DNA from: Pholis gunnellus
Lineage: Eukaryota; Chordata; Actinopteri; Perciformes; Pholidae
NCBI GenBank assembly: GCA_910591455.2
Contig: OU342823.1
Coordinates: forward strand, 3,997,001 to 4,061,000
Reading direction: 5' to 3'
Length of the DNA stretch: 64,000 nucleotides
In this document: positions 9,591 through 21,819 of the stretch, piece by piece
Position numbering within the stretch: the stretch's first letter is position 1
Layout of the letters: each line of letters begins with the position of its first letter
Made by a program: the position numbers and the translations under genes
Notes under the pieces: generated by a model
Told to the model about the DNA's origin: nothing
What the model saw: the letters and a program-made list of their open reading frames with translations, nothing else
The model's database searches: none

Positions 9591-11163
9591 CTATATATAT
9601 ATATATATATCTCTCTCTCTCTCTCTCTCTGGGATGAGGAGTCAGATTTGTCTTTGCTCAGAAGAGACTCCAGTAAAGTGACGTCTCTTGTTTCAGGTGG
9701 ATGTGTGGTGTTCACAGACTCAGCAAAGGATTGTGGGATACTATCAAGCCAACGCCTGCGTGTCAGATAGCAGGTGAGTTTATTTTGTTATTTCTGTACA
9801 AGATCTCACACCAGACGTTTAGTAAAATGTAAAAAAACCTTTTTCTATCTCTCTTTGTTTTGAACTCGACAGCCCGACTCCGTGTGCGCTGAAGATAGCC
9901 GACAAGATTTCTGAGCAGTTTGACAACGCAGTGTTGTTAATGGTAAGAATTTAAACCTGTTTTATAAATGCAGATCAGTTTGATGAATATGTTTAATGTG
10001 TTTTTTCTGTTTTGCTCCACAGCTGGATGGCAGTAAGATGACTTCAGACTATCGGGTTCCTCCCATCGTCATGTACGAGCGCAAAGATTCAAGATGGATG
10101 CTCAAAGACAAACACACGTAAGTGACCGTCAGAGGCGACGTTTTAACACGATGTCTCGGGAACGCCAGCAGAGAATTTATTCGTTTTTGGGACACAAACG
10201 ATTCGAATTTAGAGCTCACATGTCACAGAGACGACACAAAATATGACCTTCAGGTCTGAAAGGTGAAGCCAGAGCTTCATGTCTTGAAGCTGCATTCTCT
10301 CTAGTGTCCATCAGGGGGCGACTCCTCTGGTTGTATAGAAGTCTATGAGAAAATGACTCTACTTCTCTCTTGATTTATTACCTCAGTAAACATTGTAAAC
10401 AGGAGTTTATGGTCTCAATCTCTAGTTTCAAGTCTTCTTCAATACAGCATGATGTTCATTTAGTAAATGATGGTCCATTTAGAGTCAAACAGACCATAAA
10501 GCAGGGGATGCTTTAGGGCGGGGCTACAGTGATTGACAGGTCTCTGCCAGAGTCGTGTACAGCGTCTCTACGTCACTCCTCCTCAGTCCAGATATGGTCA
10601 CTTCCTGTTCACTGGTTGCAAAAAACAAGATGGCGACAGACAAAATGCCGAACTTGAGGCTTCAAAACGAGAGACGTCATGACGATGACGTCAATCCCAT
10701 GTTAATTTATTTTGATTGTGAATCAGAGCCACCCAGCACTGCTTCATGTTTTCATTTGAAGTCATTGTTTCCTGTGTAATTAAATAAAGATTTATCAGTT
10801 TTCTTTTTACTTGTAACATTAATTTAAACATATTTCTGCTTTTAGATTTTTGTCTCCCAAACTTGTTCAACCCTTCAAATCCGTTCTGCTTCGTAACAAA
10901 TAAGTCGATATCGCTGTGATTTTTAAATGAACGTTGATGACAGTAACACTGACCTGTCCTCACATCTGTCCGCTGTGTCCAGGATAATGCTGAGACAGTG
11001 GGAGGAGACTCAGGCGATAGCCGGTCAGATGCTGGAGTCTGGCGATCAGGCGCTGTTGGTGGATTTTGACAGCCACCTGGACGACATTACAAAGGACTGG
11101 ACCAATCAGAAACTGAACACCAAGATCGCAGAGCTCGCCTCGCCGGCCAACGGGAACATCTAG
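8733..11163 (+). CDS. emc9: ER membrane protein complex subunit 9
   Basis: Five coding exons: 8733-8927, 9697-9773, 9873-9942, 10023-10117 and 10983-11163. All have GT-AG borders and compatible phases, giving 205 aa (human EMC9 is about 208). The N-terminus MGEVELSCRAYVKMYLHA, the TDCVPLLHSHL block, GYYQAN, and the C-terminal LVDFDSHLDDITKDWTNQKL followed by NGNI identify EMC9 rather than EMC8, whose C-terminus differs. The protein is an MPN-like (UPF0172) fold without the JAMM metal-binding residues. It is a peripheral cytosolic subunit of the EMC, which inserts tail-anchored and multipass proteins in the ER. It starts at the only ATG after the 8717 acceptor. It converges with irf9, leaving a shared intergenic tail region of about 2 kb. 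A likely poly(A) signal is the AATAAA near 11653. Confidence 0.93.
8928..9545 (+). repeat. Minisatellite at the emc9 exon 1 / intron 1 junction
   Basis: About fourteen units of 44-50 bp, each containing ACACAGGTAGG followed by a TTTAGACTCTTTACTTCAGT-type stretch. The first unit starts inside exon 1, so the array re-copies the real 5' splice site (CAG|GTAGGT) many times down the intron. Early units carry an extra ACTGTA; later units are shorter and more uniform. Confidence 0.9.
9551..9632. repeat. Compound microsatellite (GT)n(AT)n(CT)n in emc9 intron 1
   Basis: Consecutive GT, TA and CT dinucleotide runs directly after the minisatellite. Confidence 0.95.
10250..10560 (+). repeat. Dispersed repeat, copy 1 (second copy at 20037-20335)
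   Basis: About 300 bp is nearly identical to 20037-20335, with shared anchors such as GTGTCCATCAGGGGGCGACT and TTGTATAGAAGTCTATGAGA. It lies in emc9 intron 4. No terminal inverted repeats or poly(A) tail were seen. The family is probably a non-autonomous element, but I cannot name it. Confidence 0.8.
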
Positions 11164-13172
11164 ACGAGGAAGTAGCTCACATGTATCTATGTTCTGTGAT
11201 TTTAACAACAACGACGCACCAGAGTTTAGGTTCGTTTTTAATGCAATAGGGACATAACATAGTGCATGCATAAATAACAACATATTTACAAGTCCCCCCC
11301 CCCCTCCCTCCTGTGTGCCTTGTGCTCCAACAACCCTCTGATTTAAAGGAACAATCACCTTAAGAACATCGTTTAACACTTTTGTATAATGCACCTGTGG
11401 TGTTTTTGGTCCCGTTTTGTCTTTCTTTTTTTTTTGTTACACTTTAATGTTATTCCTAGATATTCACAGGCTCCAGGAGGTGGACAAAATAACAGAAGCA
11501 CCTGACAATACAAAAGTTCTACAGTAAAAAACCTTAATTTGTTGAAGCCCAAAAGTAAAAAGTTTGCTGTTGCGTGTCGTGTGCTCAGTGGTTCACATCA
11601 TGAAAACCTCGTAGTGTGGTTGTCTGTGTCATGCTAAAAAACAGAAGTAATTAATAAAATATACACTGTAAATATTGGGGTAACGACTCACTTAACTGCC
11701 TCTATTTAGCTCTATAGCATTTGTAAATAGCGAATTGGTAATAAATGGTTTATAACGCGCTATGATGTAGTTTTAAGCGAAGATAATTAATGTATTTGTC
11801 AACAACTGTATCTCCTCCGGTGGCTGTTGGTATGAAAAGATAATATATTAAAACACAATATTATAAAATGTCTTCAAAGGAAAAGTCATAATCGCTGACA
11901 TTACATTTATAAATACTTAAAATGTTCTATAAAGCTCAAACATTATTGTCGGAAATTATGTGATTCGTCAAGAAGAAAAGTCAAACAGACAAACAGTACG
12001 ACCGAGTTCAATACACGCGGTCGACACTCGACAGAAAACTAACATTTTGAGCTTCAGCAGACAAGTTACTGCAGCACGTTAGCACTGAAATGTAGCATGT
12101 CTTGTTTTTTGTTCCCCCCCCCACATAATACAAATGCACTGGACGTCCCAGATGAACGATTTCTAACAGTGAAGATTTGGATTTGTCCTTTTTTTAAGAA
12201 GTCTGGACTGAAGCACTGCTACGAACCTAGAGTCTGATCAAATACAACCTTCAACCCACGTGTGTAATAAATGTACCAGCTACAACAGCCTAACATGAAC
12301 AATAACTATACCCTTAAGAGTTAAGTTTGACTAACAGGCGCTACATTAAAAACGTGAAAACTATTGCGTATTTTCTTTCTACTCTACTGAACTATTTTGT
12401 GTTTTTTATCACAGCTTCATCTTCTATTATGATGTTTGCTTTATGTTACTGTAAGATTAATATTTGACATGTAAAGGTTTATTTAGTGCTGTAGTATAAA
12501 AACAATATCAGCTGCTGAGTGCAGCGGTTCCCAACCTTTTTAACTGGAAACAAAGCAGTTTAGTTTGGAATAAAAACCCTAAAATAATCCAGTAATTCAT
12601 GAGAATAAAAGCTCAAATATCTTAATATTGTAATAACTCGCGACCCTTTCTGAGGGTCTCCACCCACAGGTTGGGAACCAGTGGCTGAAAGGAGAAACAC
12701 GTGCATCACATTTTCAACATTTCCAGAAAAAAAACCCAAAGGAAACAAAGCGACTCATGCTGCCACTAACGGTTATCGTCGGTACCGGTTAATAAAAAAA
12801 TGTTCTTCAATTTGTATGTTTTTTCTTCCAAAACCTTAAGATATAAAATGTTATATCAAACAGAATGTGACATAAAAAAAATAGAGATTGTCACATTTGA
12901 GAAGCGGAAACAGGAGGATGTTAACGAATCAATCAATTATCAAAATGGTTCGATCGACTTATTGTCTGCAGCTGCGGAGTCGACTTCTCAGTGTCTTCTT
13001 ACATGTAGTGCTTCCAGTACACTCAGTAATCTCTACGTCCAGGAGATGTTTATGTAGTCTATTGTTAGATGATGCGTTTACCGTGATAAATACGTCGATG
13101 TATCGCTCAGCCCTGTATGCTCTTATTTTGAAAAGAACGGGTTGTCTCTTATTTTGAAATGGACAAAGTGCC
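11164..13172. other. Convergent 3' UTR zone of emc9 (+) and irf9 (-)
   Basis: No coding exon was found. emc9 3' UTR signals (AATAAA near 11653) and minus-strand AATAAA candidates for irf9 (TTTATT near 12480) lie here. Homopolymer C and T runs occur near 11287, 11425 and 12113. The two transcripts may overlap. Confidence 0.45.
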
Positions 13173-16100
13173 TCAGAAGGTCCCGCAGACGGTCGTCTCC
13201 GAGTCGGCTGAAGACACGGCGACCAGGTTCAGAGTTATCTCTCCCAGCGGAGACTCGCTGGCCAGAGACTGGAGGATGTTGATGGATTCAAACAGCGACT
13301 GGACGTTCTGGACCTGCTGCTCTGCCCACGGGAAGCCGATCTGCAGAGGAGCGCGAGTAAAGTGTTATCAAAATTATTATTATTAGTAGTATTATTATTT
13401 ACTGGGAGTTCGTTCTTCTTTTACGTAAAAGTTCAGTTTCTGAGTTGCTTTAATTTGTGTCACGCTGCACTTTCACTATTGGGGAAATATTTTTTAATTA
13501 AAAAGCTGATTTCAACCAATTAATATTTGACCGACAAACATCCATGAAATGCGAATAGTTTTAAGTCAGGAATAATTATTAACTATAGTTTTAAGTTGGG
13601 AATAATTATTAACTATAGTTTTAAGTCAGGAATAATTATTAACTATAGTTTTAAGTCAGGAATAATTATTAACTATAGTTTTAAGTTGGGAATAATTATT
13701 AACTATAGTTTTAAGTCAGGAATAATTATTAACTATAGTTTTAAGTCAGGAATAATTATTAACTATAGTTTTAAGTTGGGAATAATTATTAACTATAGTT
13801 TTAAGTCAGGAATAATTATAAACTATAGTTTTAAGTCAGGAATAATTATAAACTATCGTTTCAAGTTGAGAATAATTATTAACTATAGTTTTAAGTCTGG
13901 AATAATTATTAACTATAGTTTTAAGTCTGGAATAATTATAAACTATAGTTTTAAGTCTGGAATAATTATTAACTATAGTTTTAAGTCAGGAATAATTATT
14001 AACTATAGTTTTAAGTCAGGAATAATTATTAACTATAGTTTTAAGTATTGAATAATAGTTTTAAGTTGATAATGACTCATTAACAATATTTTTTGTGTAA
14101 ATAATCAACAATAGTTTTAAGTAAATAATAGTTTTTTAATTAATTAACAATACCTTTTTACCTGGTAAAATTGTTTTAATTAATTAATATTGATCTAAAG
14201 TTTAAAGTAATAGACCATAGTTAACTTAGTAACGATTAACAATAAGTAATAAATAGTACGGTACAAATAAATGTACTTTAATAACTTGAATCTCTACTGT
14301 GGTAGAATTTGATACATTTCAAACTAAAGCTTTATTCTGGTGTTCATAACAGTTCTGAACACCTATGAAGACGTTCTGGACCTGCTGCTCTGCCCAAGGG
14401 AAGCCGATGCCGATCTGCAGAGGAGCGCAAGTAACGTATTATTATTGTTATAATTATTATAATGATAATTAGTATTATTTACTGGGAGTTCTTTCTTCTT
14501 TTACGTAAAAGTTTAGTGTCTGTGTTGCTTTAATTTGGGTCACACTGCACTTTCACTATTGGGGAAATATTTATAAATTAAAAAGCTGATTTCAACCAAT
14601 TAATATTTGACCGAAAAACATCCATGAAATGCAAATAGTTTTAAGTTTGTAATGATTAATTAAATAATAGTTTAAATTAATTAATTATGAATACCTTTTT
14701 ACCTGGTAACATTTTTAAAATTAATTCATATTGATCTAAAGTTTAAAGTAATTGACCATAGTTAAGTTAGTAATGATTAACAATAAGGTACAAATAAATG
14801 TACTTTAATAACTTGAATATCTACTAGTGTAGAATTTCAAACTAAAGCTTTATTCTGGTGTTCGTAACAGTTCTGGACGTTTTTAAACATGGAGATCAGT
14901 CAACACGTACATTTACCTGAACTATGATAAGTTTTCCAGACGGGTCTTCAGTGTTACTCAACTCTTCTCCGAAACACAGAGTGACGCCGCACTGAGGAGG
15001 ATCGCCGCCATTTAAACGGAAGAGGTCAAGTTCTGATGATAATAACAATAAAAAGAGTTAAATACACAATTCATTTCACTGTACTGAGATTAGACTAGAT
15101 TAAGGTTAAGGCAACATCAACAAATTCACTGGTATGAGAATCCACGGTGGGTCATTAAACTCCTTGTTTTATTTGAATATATCTGACGATTGAACAACTG
15201 AACTCACGTTGCTTGAAGGCGTCTTTACTGAAGAGCATCACCGGTTCCGTGTTTCTCTCCATCTTGTGCAGCCCCTCCGTGGCCCCGTGCGGCCCCGTCC
15301 AGAACACCCGCCCCTGGCAGAAGCGTTTGCCGTAGACGCCCTGCCGCGTGGCCGTCAGCACCACGCCTCTCTCCATGAAGGGCAGCAGGGTGAACAGGGC
15401 CTGGCGCTCCGAGCCGGCCGGCAGCGTGGACGGCGGCTCCGGCAGCGGGATGCGCGGGAACCGGCTCTTCAGGACGGCCGGCGTCGTCGGAGCGTGAGAC
15501 GAAGGCAAGTACATTATCCGCACGTCGGTGCTCTGGATTTGACGTTTGAGAACCTCGTGGCCTAAATAATGAACCACCACGTTGAAGGAGTCCTGAACTG
15601 AAGAGACACAAACAGGGGGGGGTAAAAACCTTTCAAAATAAAAGGTCAAATAATGTAGCTCCGATAGATACAGACTAACGTTTATTATGTAGGGTGTCGC
15701 ACTGTAGTTCAGAAATACAAGAGGAGAGGAGACAGGAGAGGGGAGGAGAGGACGAGAGAGAGGAGAGGAGGAGAGGAGAGGGGAGGAGAGGACGAGAGAG
15801 AGGAGAGGAGAGGAGAGGGGAGAGGAGAGGGGAGGAGAGAGAGGAGGAGAGAGAGGAGGAGAGGAGAGAGGAGGAGAGAGAGGAGGAGAGAGAGGAGGAG
15901 AGGAGAGAGGAGAGGCTGGAAACATGTGAATAGTTCAATATATAAAACACGTGGAACCTCCATTTTTTTCCAACATGTTAATACACAAAAATGTTTGATA
16001 TACACTACCGTTCAAAAGTTTGGGGTCACCCAGACAATTTTGTGTCAATTTTCAGTTTCTTTGCAATGTCTCTCATGGAATAGCTTCATTTCTAAGAACA

Positions 16101-19100
16101 AGAATAGACGGCGAGTTTCACATGAAAGTTCTGTTTTTCTGGCCATGTTGAGAGTATAATCCAACCCACAAATGTGATGCTCCAGATACTCAACTAGCTC
16201 AAAGGAAGGCCAGTTTTATAGCTTCTCTCACCAGCAGAACTGTTTTCAAGGGTTTTCTAATCATCAGTTAGTCTTCTAAGGCGATTAGAACACTGGAGTG
16301 ATAGCTGCTGGAAATGGGCCTCTATACACCGATGTAGATATTTCATTAAAAACCAGACGTTTCCACCTAGAATAGTCTTTAACCACATTAACAATGTATA
16401 GAGTGTATTTCTGATTAATTTAATGTTATCTTCATTGAAAGAAACAGTGCTTTTCTTTGAGAAGGACATTTCTAAGTGACCCCAAACTTTTGAACGGTAG
16501 TGTATATTGTTTTCCAATTTTTGTCACAGAAATGATCAAATAAATTCTTCTTTTTAATGATTGATGTCTTCATAACTCTGTTGTTCTGCACTAAAGACGT
16601 GTTCTAGTTCTCTCTACTTCTAGTCATCATGGTTCTGTTTCTATAGAGGAGCAGGACTTTTATTTTGAAAATCAAGACCACAGAGGGAAACATGTGGGGA
16701 GCAAAAACAAACAAACGCCCCAAAACTGCTTGAGGTTCAGTTTATTACCTCCTGTTGGAGCATCGACGCTCTCCTCGATCCGCACGTCCAACCGGATCTC
16801 ATTGACCACTGCAGACAGAGAGACGGTTATTCATTATTATTATAATTATTATAATTATAATAATAAATAGAGAGGGATCAGCTGGTTGTTTTGGAATGTT
16901 TGTTTTGTGGGCAGATACTGTTTGTTAACACAATATTGTGCAATCAAGAAAGCAGGTTACTGAATGCAGGTATTTGTACAACATGTACTGTAGTAACCTG
17001 AGTTCCCCACTTATTCTGGAAGCTTAACTTCTTCTAACTTGTCGTGGCGATACAATCGTTCTAGTTTCATCGGGATCTAAGAGTTAGATTTTCTTCTGTT
17101 GCGCTGATCTGTGATCCGCTGCAGCGCTACAGCAGACTGAGACCAACAGTCCTAAACTGTGCTCCTACCTAAAGGGAGCATTCAAAGGCTACGACTGTGC
17201 ACGTGTAGAAAGCAAACAGCTGCTCTTTGTGGGGACAAGTTTTATTCATTTACATGCGGTGGTTTGCGTCTATAAATAGATGATCAGATGATTGTGTGTG
17301 AGCGATCAACTTGAAAATGGTGCAGAAGTTAATGGAGTTAGTTCAGAAGAAAGTAGCTCAGATGAGATGGAGTAAGAACTCTTTGTCAGGTTGTAGTTTC
17401 ACTAAAGACTCCAGTCATGAATGTGAAGTCTGGAGTTCAGGAACCATTGAGACCAGTGATCGTGTTGATGGGTCGGTGACGGAGATAAACTCACCGTCTC
17501 TCTGCGCGGCGGCGACGTGCTGAGCGGGTTCTTCTGTCTGCTCCGGGCCGTCGCTCCACAGCAGGAGCTCCCCGGCACACTGACGAACACACAGTCGGGT
17601 TATCACGGACGAAGAGCTCCACTCAAAGTCAATGAACGTGATGTTTATCACACGTAAATGATCATCTTAACATATGAAATACATAAATGAGCCTGAGGAA
17701 TACATCCTGAAACAAATAAATGAGGCAATGAATGTATTTAAGTATTTATTGATGTGTTTCATGTAGTTTAGTTCGTAAACTCTTAATGTGTGAAGTGACT
17801 CCAGCCGTCGGATAAACGTAGTGCAGTAAAAGTACAACATGAGCTGTAGTAGAAGTACACAAACACTCACCAGCTGTGAGGTGACCTCCTCCGTCTTTAT
17901 CTGCTTCGCCTGATCGACGTCGCTGCTCTCGGAGTCGCTGCTCCTCCTCCTGCTCCTCCTCTTCCTCTTGAGGGCCTTCACTCTGGCTTTCTTCTCAGGA
18001 ACCACCACACCTAGAACACGGAACACAGAACGTTCAGTATGCGACCAATAAATCACTGGAACAAGCAAACACCCGTGTGTTCTCTTGAACGAACAAAGAG
18101 AACGCGCTCAGCGCTCCGTGCTCCCGGTTCGGTGTCGGCTGTTTAGCTGAGTCAGCAGGAGGTGATAGCGCGGTCAAGTCACTTGATCTGTTCTTTCCTT
18201 CAGCGCCGTCGTTTTAATAATTCATCGGTGCAGATACGGAATCCTTAAGTAACGTCAATCTCTACACAGAGACCGAGAGATTTAACAGCAGAAGATTTAA
18301 TAAACCGAGATTTAAAAGAAACAGAAGAAAAACCTCAATATTGTTAAATTATTATCTATTTCTTCGACTGTTTTATTTTTATTTCTAGAACGTTGTTTCC
18401 CTCGTTATCTGTGACAAACAATCGGAATACATCATTTGAAGTGTTTCATCTGTAAGAAGAAGACTCTAAAGCCTCAGACAGACTTTATAGAAGAGAACAT
18501 AAAGACTAAAGTGAGAGATCCCAGAGCACCACAGAAGAAGAGTGCAAGTGACTCCGTGTTTCCACTTCCTGAAGTCACGTCGTTCACATCTCAGTCTGTC
18601 TCATCGCTGCAGGTATCACAGCACAGGTGTACTTGTACACCAGAAAAGTATCTTTTTGCTACTTTAAGTATATTTTAATGCCTAAAACTGTTGTAATTCT
18701 ACTTTTGAATACTTGTAACAGAGTATTTCTGCTTTGTGGTATTACTACTTGTACTTCAGTAAAGTTCAGAGTACTTCTTATCACCTGAAAACTACTTCAA
18801 CCAACGCGTTGAACACTGAACTGGTTGTGAAGCTCCGGTGTGAGCAGTGATGAGTTTAACTCTCGTGATGAGACAACAACAACAAAACACATTTAAACGT
18901 TTACACGTCGACTTGATTTGATGCAAATATCAGTTTTATCTCGAGCCACAAAAAAAACATTTCTAAAATGAGTACATTTCTAAATGCAGTCTGGTGATAC
19001 TTCTATTTAAATGTACTGAATACACACTTGTGTATTTGTACATGAACAGGTTCTGTGTGTTGTATTAAGAACTCTGCATCAAAGCAAAGTTTGTTGCATC

Positions 19101-21706
19101 AAAGCAAAGATTTGATGAAGAAGAGTTTCTTCTTTGTGAAAACGTTCGGACTGATTGTGTCTTTATACAGAAAGTTGATCCGACGCTGCTGAGAAGAAAG
19201 AAGTCGACTTCAACTCAAAGCTACGTTTTCTTTGTTCTCATCATCTATTTTTATTTTTATTTAATCTGTCTATGAAACCTCAAAGTCACACTTTTTCTCA
19301 GGGCTTCAAACGTCTGGTTTTGTTTCACCAACAGTCAAAAACACAAAATATCTCATTTACAAAAAGGAAAAACGAAAAGATTTTTATATTTTTTGATGTT
19401 AAATGAAATAAACAAATGTCAAAATAGTTGGCGATTAATTTCCGTCACCAGACAAATAATTGAATCAACCAGTTGTTTCATCACAAATGTGCTGCAGCTT
19501 ATTATACACAAATACATTAAAAATGAAGTTAAATATAAAGTTAAATCCTCACATCTGAGAGCAGTTTCTCCGTCTGTTTGAAGATCAAATGACTAAAATA
19601 GAATAAAAAGTGGATCTGGGTTGGGCACTCTGTCCCAGATGTCTGAGCTTTTTGTCGGCCCTTGAACGCAGCACCGTATTTCACCTCTAAAACAAAAGCT
19701 GCGTTCCAGATCGCATACTTTTGTCTTTGAAGTACACACTAACCCTGCCCTCACAAAGGTAGTGTGCATCTAACTGGGACAAACTACTTAGTCGTAACAT
19801 TACGGCTTGAACGTTGACCCTCTTGCTCATAAATCTGCTGTGCAGAGGATTGTGGGTCAGAGTATCCAGAGAAGCACGCCCGAGTTACGCAACGGACAAA
19901 GACGACCGGCTGCAGCAAGACATCCTGGTGTTTTAGCATTTATAAAAACTATGCACGGTGACATACTAAATCTTTTTCTGGCATATTAATAAGTACGTTA
20001 GTACGAGTGTTGGAACCAGGCGGCAACCTCCGGTTCTGTAAAGTGAAGTCAAAGCTTCATGTGTTAAAGCTGCATTCTCTCTAGTGTCCACCAGGGGGCG
20101 ACTCCTCTGGTTGTATAGAAGTCTATGAGAAAATGACTCTACTTCTCTCTTGATTTATTACCTCAGTAAACATTGTAAACATGAGTTTATGGTCTCAATC
20201 TCTAGTTTCAAGTCTTCTTCAATACAGCATGATGTTCATTTAGTACATGATGGTCCATTTAGAGTCAAACAGACCATAAAGCAGGGGATGCTTTAGGGGC
20301 GGGGCTACACAGTGATTGACAGGTCTCTACCAGAGAGAAACAGACCAGCTATATATCTCTTGTTTTGTCTCGGCCTGAAGTATCCATGACATCTTAAATA
20401 CGTGTGCGGCAGACAGTCGGCCATCTTGAAGAGCAGAATCTCACCTTGCTCGCTGAGGGGCACCAGGCGGTAGACCTTGTAGGGCTCTGAGATGTCCAGC
20501 TGAGCTCGCTCCATCACCTCCGTGAACTCGGGGCTCTTGTTGAGGGCGCAGCGCAGACGGGTCTTCCAGGAGGCCGGGCTGTCCTGAATCCCGTCCGTCG
20601 GCTTGCCTTTGAACTCCGCCCACGCCTGCGGAGAAATCACAGAGAGGTCAACCCCGATCCCAAAACGTCCCCCTAAAGCCTCCAACCCTGAACCCTCAGG
20701 GACTCACTGACTCACCTGAGAGACTGTGAGGGCTTGAGATGGTGTGAATAAGATGTACAATTGTGTTTATTCATTTTATACTTTGTACTCCCTGATTTGA
20801 ACGTCTTCCAGACTCTTACAGAATTTAAATTAATCTATTTACTTGTTTTTGTCAAAAAATGAAATATTTGATGAATAAATAAATAAATATTCTCTGATTT
20901 CATGTGTTTCTTTGGTTCCATCTTTAATCCTTAATGTTTCTGAGTACATTTAATACACCAGGCTGAACCTCTTCGTTTACGTCTCCATGCGTCCACTGGT
21001 TACCTGTTTAACGCCACATTGCAATGCATTGTGGGTAATTCCCTTAGGCAAAGTCTGCATCTAATACTGACTTATGGAGAGGGTTCATAGAGGGCTCAAA
21101 CTGTCCGACAGAGACTCGAACCCCCGACAGTGGGACAGAACTAAACCCTCGGGCGAGGGTGGAGGTTTGGACCTGAGGCTCTTTGAGAAAGTCGTGAGTT
21201 AGAAACCTTGAAGATGGCGGCGTCCTCGTCTTTACGGAAGTCCTGTTTCCCGGCGTGTTTCCACGGGATGCGGAACATAGTTTTGGCGGCGTCGTCCCAC
21301 ACCAGCCCCGGGTATTTATCACTGCTGACCTGCAACCGCACCAACACACACGACATGTACTTATACATGATAGGCTGCTAAAATACTAGCCTTAACAAAT
21401 ACATACCCAAGGGAAAGTTAAATAAAGTACTTTTACTGTAACAGAGTATTTTTACTGTGTAGTACTAGTGCTATTACTGTAACATAGTATTTCTACTGTG
21501 TAGTACTAGTGCTATTACTGTAACAGAGTATTTCTACTGTGTAGTACTAGTGCTATTACTGTAACAGAGCACTTTTACTGCAGTAAATGATCTGAGTACT
21601 TCCACTACCACTGATGTACAGTGATGTCACTAGAGTTAATGTATCTCTTTCCCTTTCCTTCTCCTCCCTTTCTTCCTCCCTCACCCCCTCACCCCCTCAC
21701 ACACCC

Positions 21707-21764
<58 letters not shown>

Positions 21765-21819
21765 GTTCGACGATCCACGAGCGCAATCTGCGCGTGGATC
21801 TCATCCTGCCTGCTGCCAT
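13173..21819 (-). CDS. irf9: Interferon regulatory factor 9 (ISGF3 gamma)
   Basis: Nine coding exons on the minus strand: 21819-21763, 21329-21207, 20625-20445, 18010-17871, 17579-17495, 16808-16749, 15597-15208, 15032-14917 and 13340-13173. Phases close to 439 aa. Residues 1-120 are an IRF DNA-binding domain with five tryptophans (W15, W30, W42, W62, W80), the IPWKHAGKQDF block and the recognition helix KTRLRCALNKS. A basic stretch (KALKRKRRSRRR, about 131-142) then an acidic-Ser linker follow, and an IRF-association domain spans about 190-400 (GKRFCQGRVFWTGP, GVTLCFGEEL). IRF9 joins STAT1 and STAT2 to form ISGF3 on ISREs. The IRF9 call over IRF8/IRF10 rests on N-terminal similarity and on the rnf31/emc9/psme2 neighbourhood. 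The upstream acceptor lies 13 nt before the ATG. Confidence 0.92.
13569..14050. repeat. 30-bp minisatellite in irf9 last intron
   Basis: About sixteen copies of a 30-bp AT-rich unit (AATAATTATTAACTATAG plus TTTTAAGTCAGG) with TTGGG/CTGGG variants. It translates openly in one frame because the unit length is a multiple of three; that ORF is not a gene. Confidence 0.95.
14319..14414 (-). pseudogene. Duplicated irf9 last-exon copy, possible alternative terminal exon
   Basis: The acceptor CTCCTCTGCAG is intact. The copy reads IGIGFPWAEQQVQNV, with a 6-bp duplication relative to the real exon start (IGFPWAEQQVQNV), then leaves homology and reaches TGA at 14321-14319 after 31 codons. An AATAAA lies inside its last codons. 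It is in the same phase (0) as the true exon, so it could splice to exon 8 and give a shorter IRF9 with a different C-terminus. No transcript evidence is available. Confidence 0.5.
15712..15914 (-). repeat. GGAGA-rich repeat (CT-rich on irf9 sense strand)
   Basis: About 200 bp of near-pure purine (GGAGAGGAGAG...) in the irf9 intron upstream of the large IAD exon. It has triplex/H-DNA potential. The overlapping long open frames are artefacts of the repeat. Confidence 0.95.
16003..16502. mobile_element. Tc1/mariner-type MITE, about 500 bp
   Basis: The ends are inverted repeats, CACTACCGTTCAAAAGTTTG on the left and the complement ending ...TTTTGAACGGTAGTG on the right, extending about 28 bp each. 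They are flanked by TA on both sides, as expected for the Tc1/mariner target duplication. The interior keeps a degraded transposase-like stretch but no usable ORF. It lies in an irf9 intron. Confidence 0.85.
16550..16700 (+). repeat. Dispersed repeat, copy 1 (second copy at 33195-33345)
   Basis: Shared blocks include GTTGTTCTGCACTAAAGAC, TTATTTTGAAAATCAAGACC and CATAGAGGAGCAGG. Similarity is about 90 percent by eye. The family is unknown; a weaker relative occurs near 35600. Confidence 0.7.
18700..19100. repeat. TACTT/AAGTA-rich dispersed repeat
   Basis: A degenerate TACTTNTACTTNAGTA sequence. Similar blocks occur at 21420-21600 (tandem units of about 52 bp), 22575-22990, 27820-27870, 30720-30790 and 46940-47110. 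It probably represents one abundant teleost element family; borders are not clear. Confidence 0.5.
20037..20335 (+). repeat. Dispersed repeat, copy 2 (see 10250-10560)
   Basis: Nearly identical to the copy in emc9 intron 4, in the same orientation. It ends about 110 bp from the irf9 exon 3 donor. Confidence 0.8.
21713..21762 (-). repeat. (GT)n microsatellite that forms the irf9 exon 1 splice donor
   Basis: On the sense strand the coding exon ends ...GAACAG and the intron starts GTGTGTGTGT for about 50 bp. The donor GT is therefore the first unit of the dinucleotide run. Confidence 0.9.

Larger units (their letters stand above)
13302..14881 (-). repeat. Tandem duplication covering the 5' part of the irf9 last exon
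   Basis: 13302-14355 and 14369-14881 are two copies of one segment. Shared stretches include the last-exon start, the intron block TTTTACGTAAAAGTT, the block TATTGATCTAAAGTTTAAAG and the end CTTTATTCTGGTGTTC. The first copy contains the real last exon start and has been lengthened by the 30-bp minisatellite. The second has no array. Confidence 0.85.

Noticed and set aside
9555..9770. 71-codon plus-strand ORF starting in the AT microsatellite
   Set aside because: Only its last part overlaps emc9 exon 2, and in a different frame from the real protein.
13596..14051. 151-codon open frame of GIIINYSFKS repeats
   Set aside because: It is a translation of the 30-bp intronic minisatellite of irf9, with no start context or splice support.
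15675..16005. Ser/Leu/Pro-rich and Glu/Arg-rich open frames
   Set aside because: Artefacts of the GGAGA repeat; only the irf9 exon at 15597-15208 is coding there.
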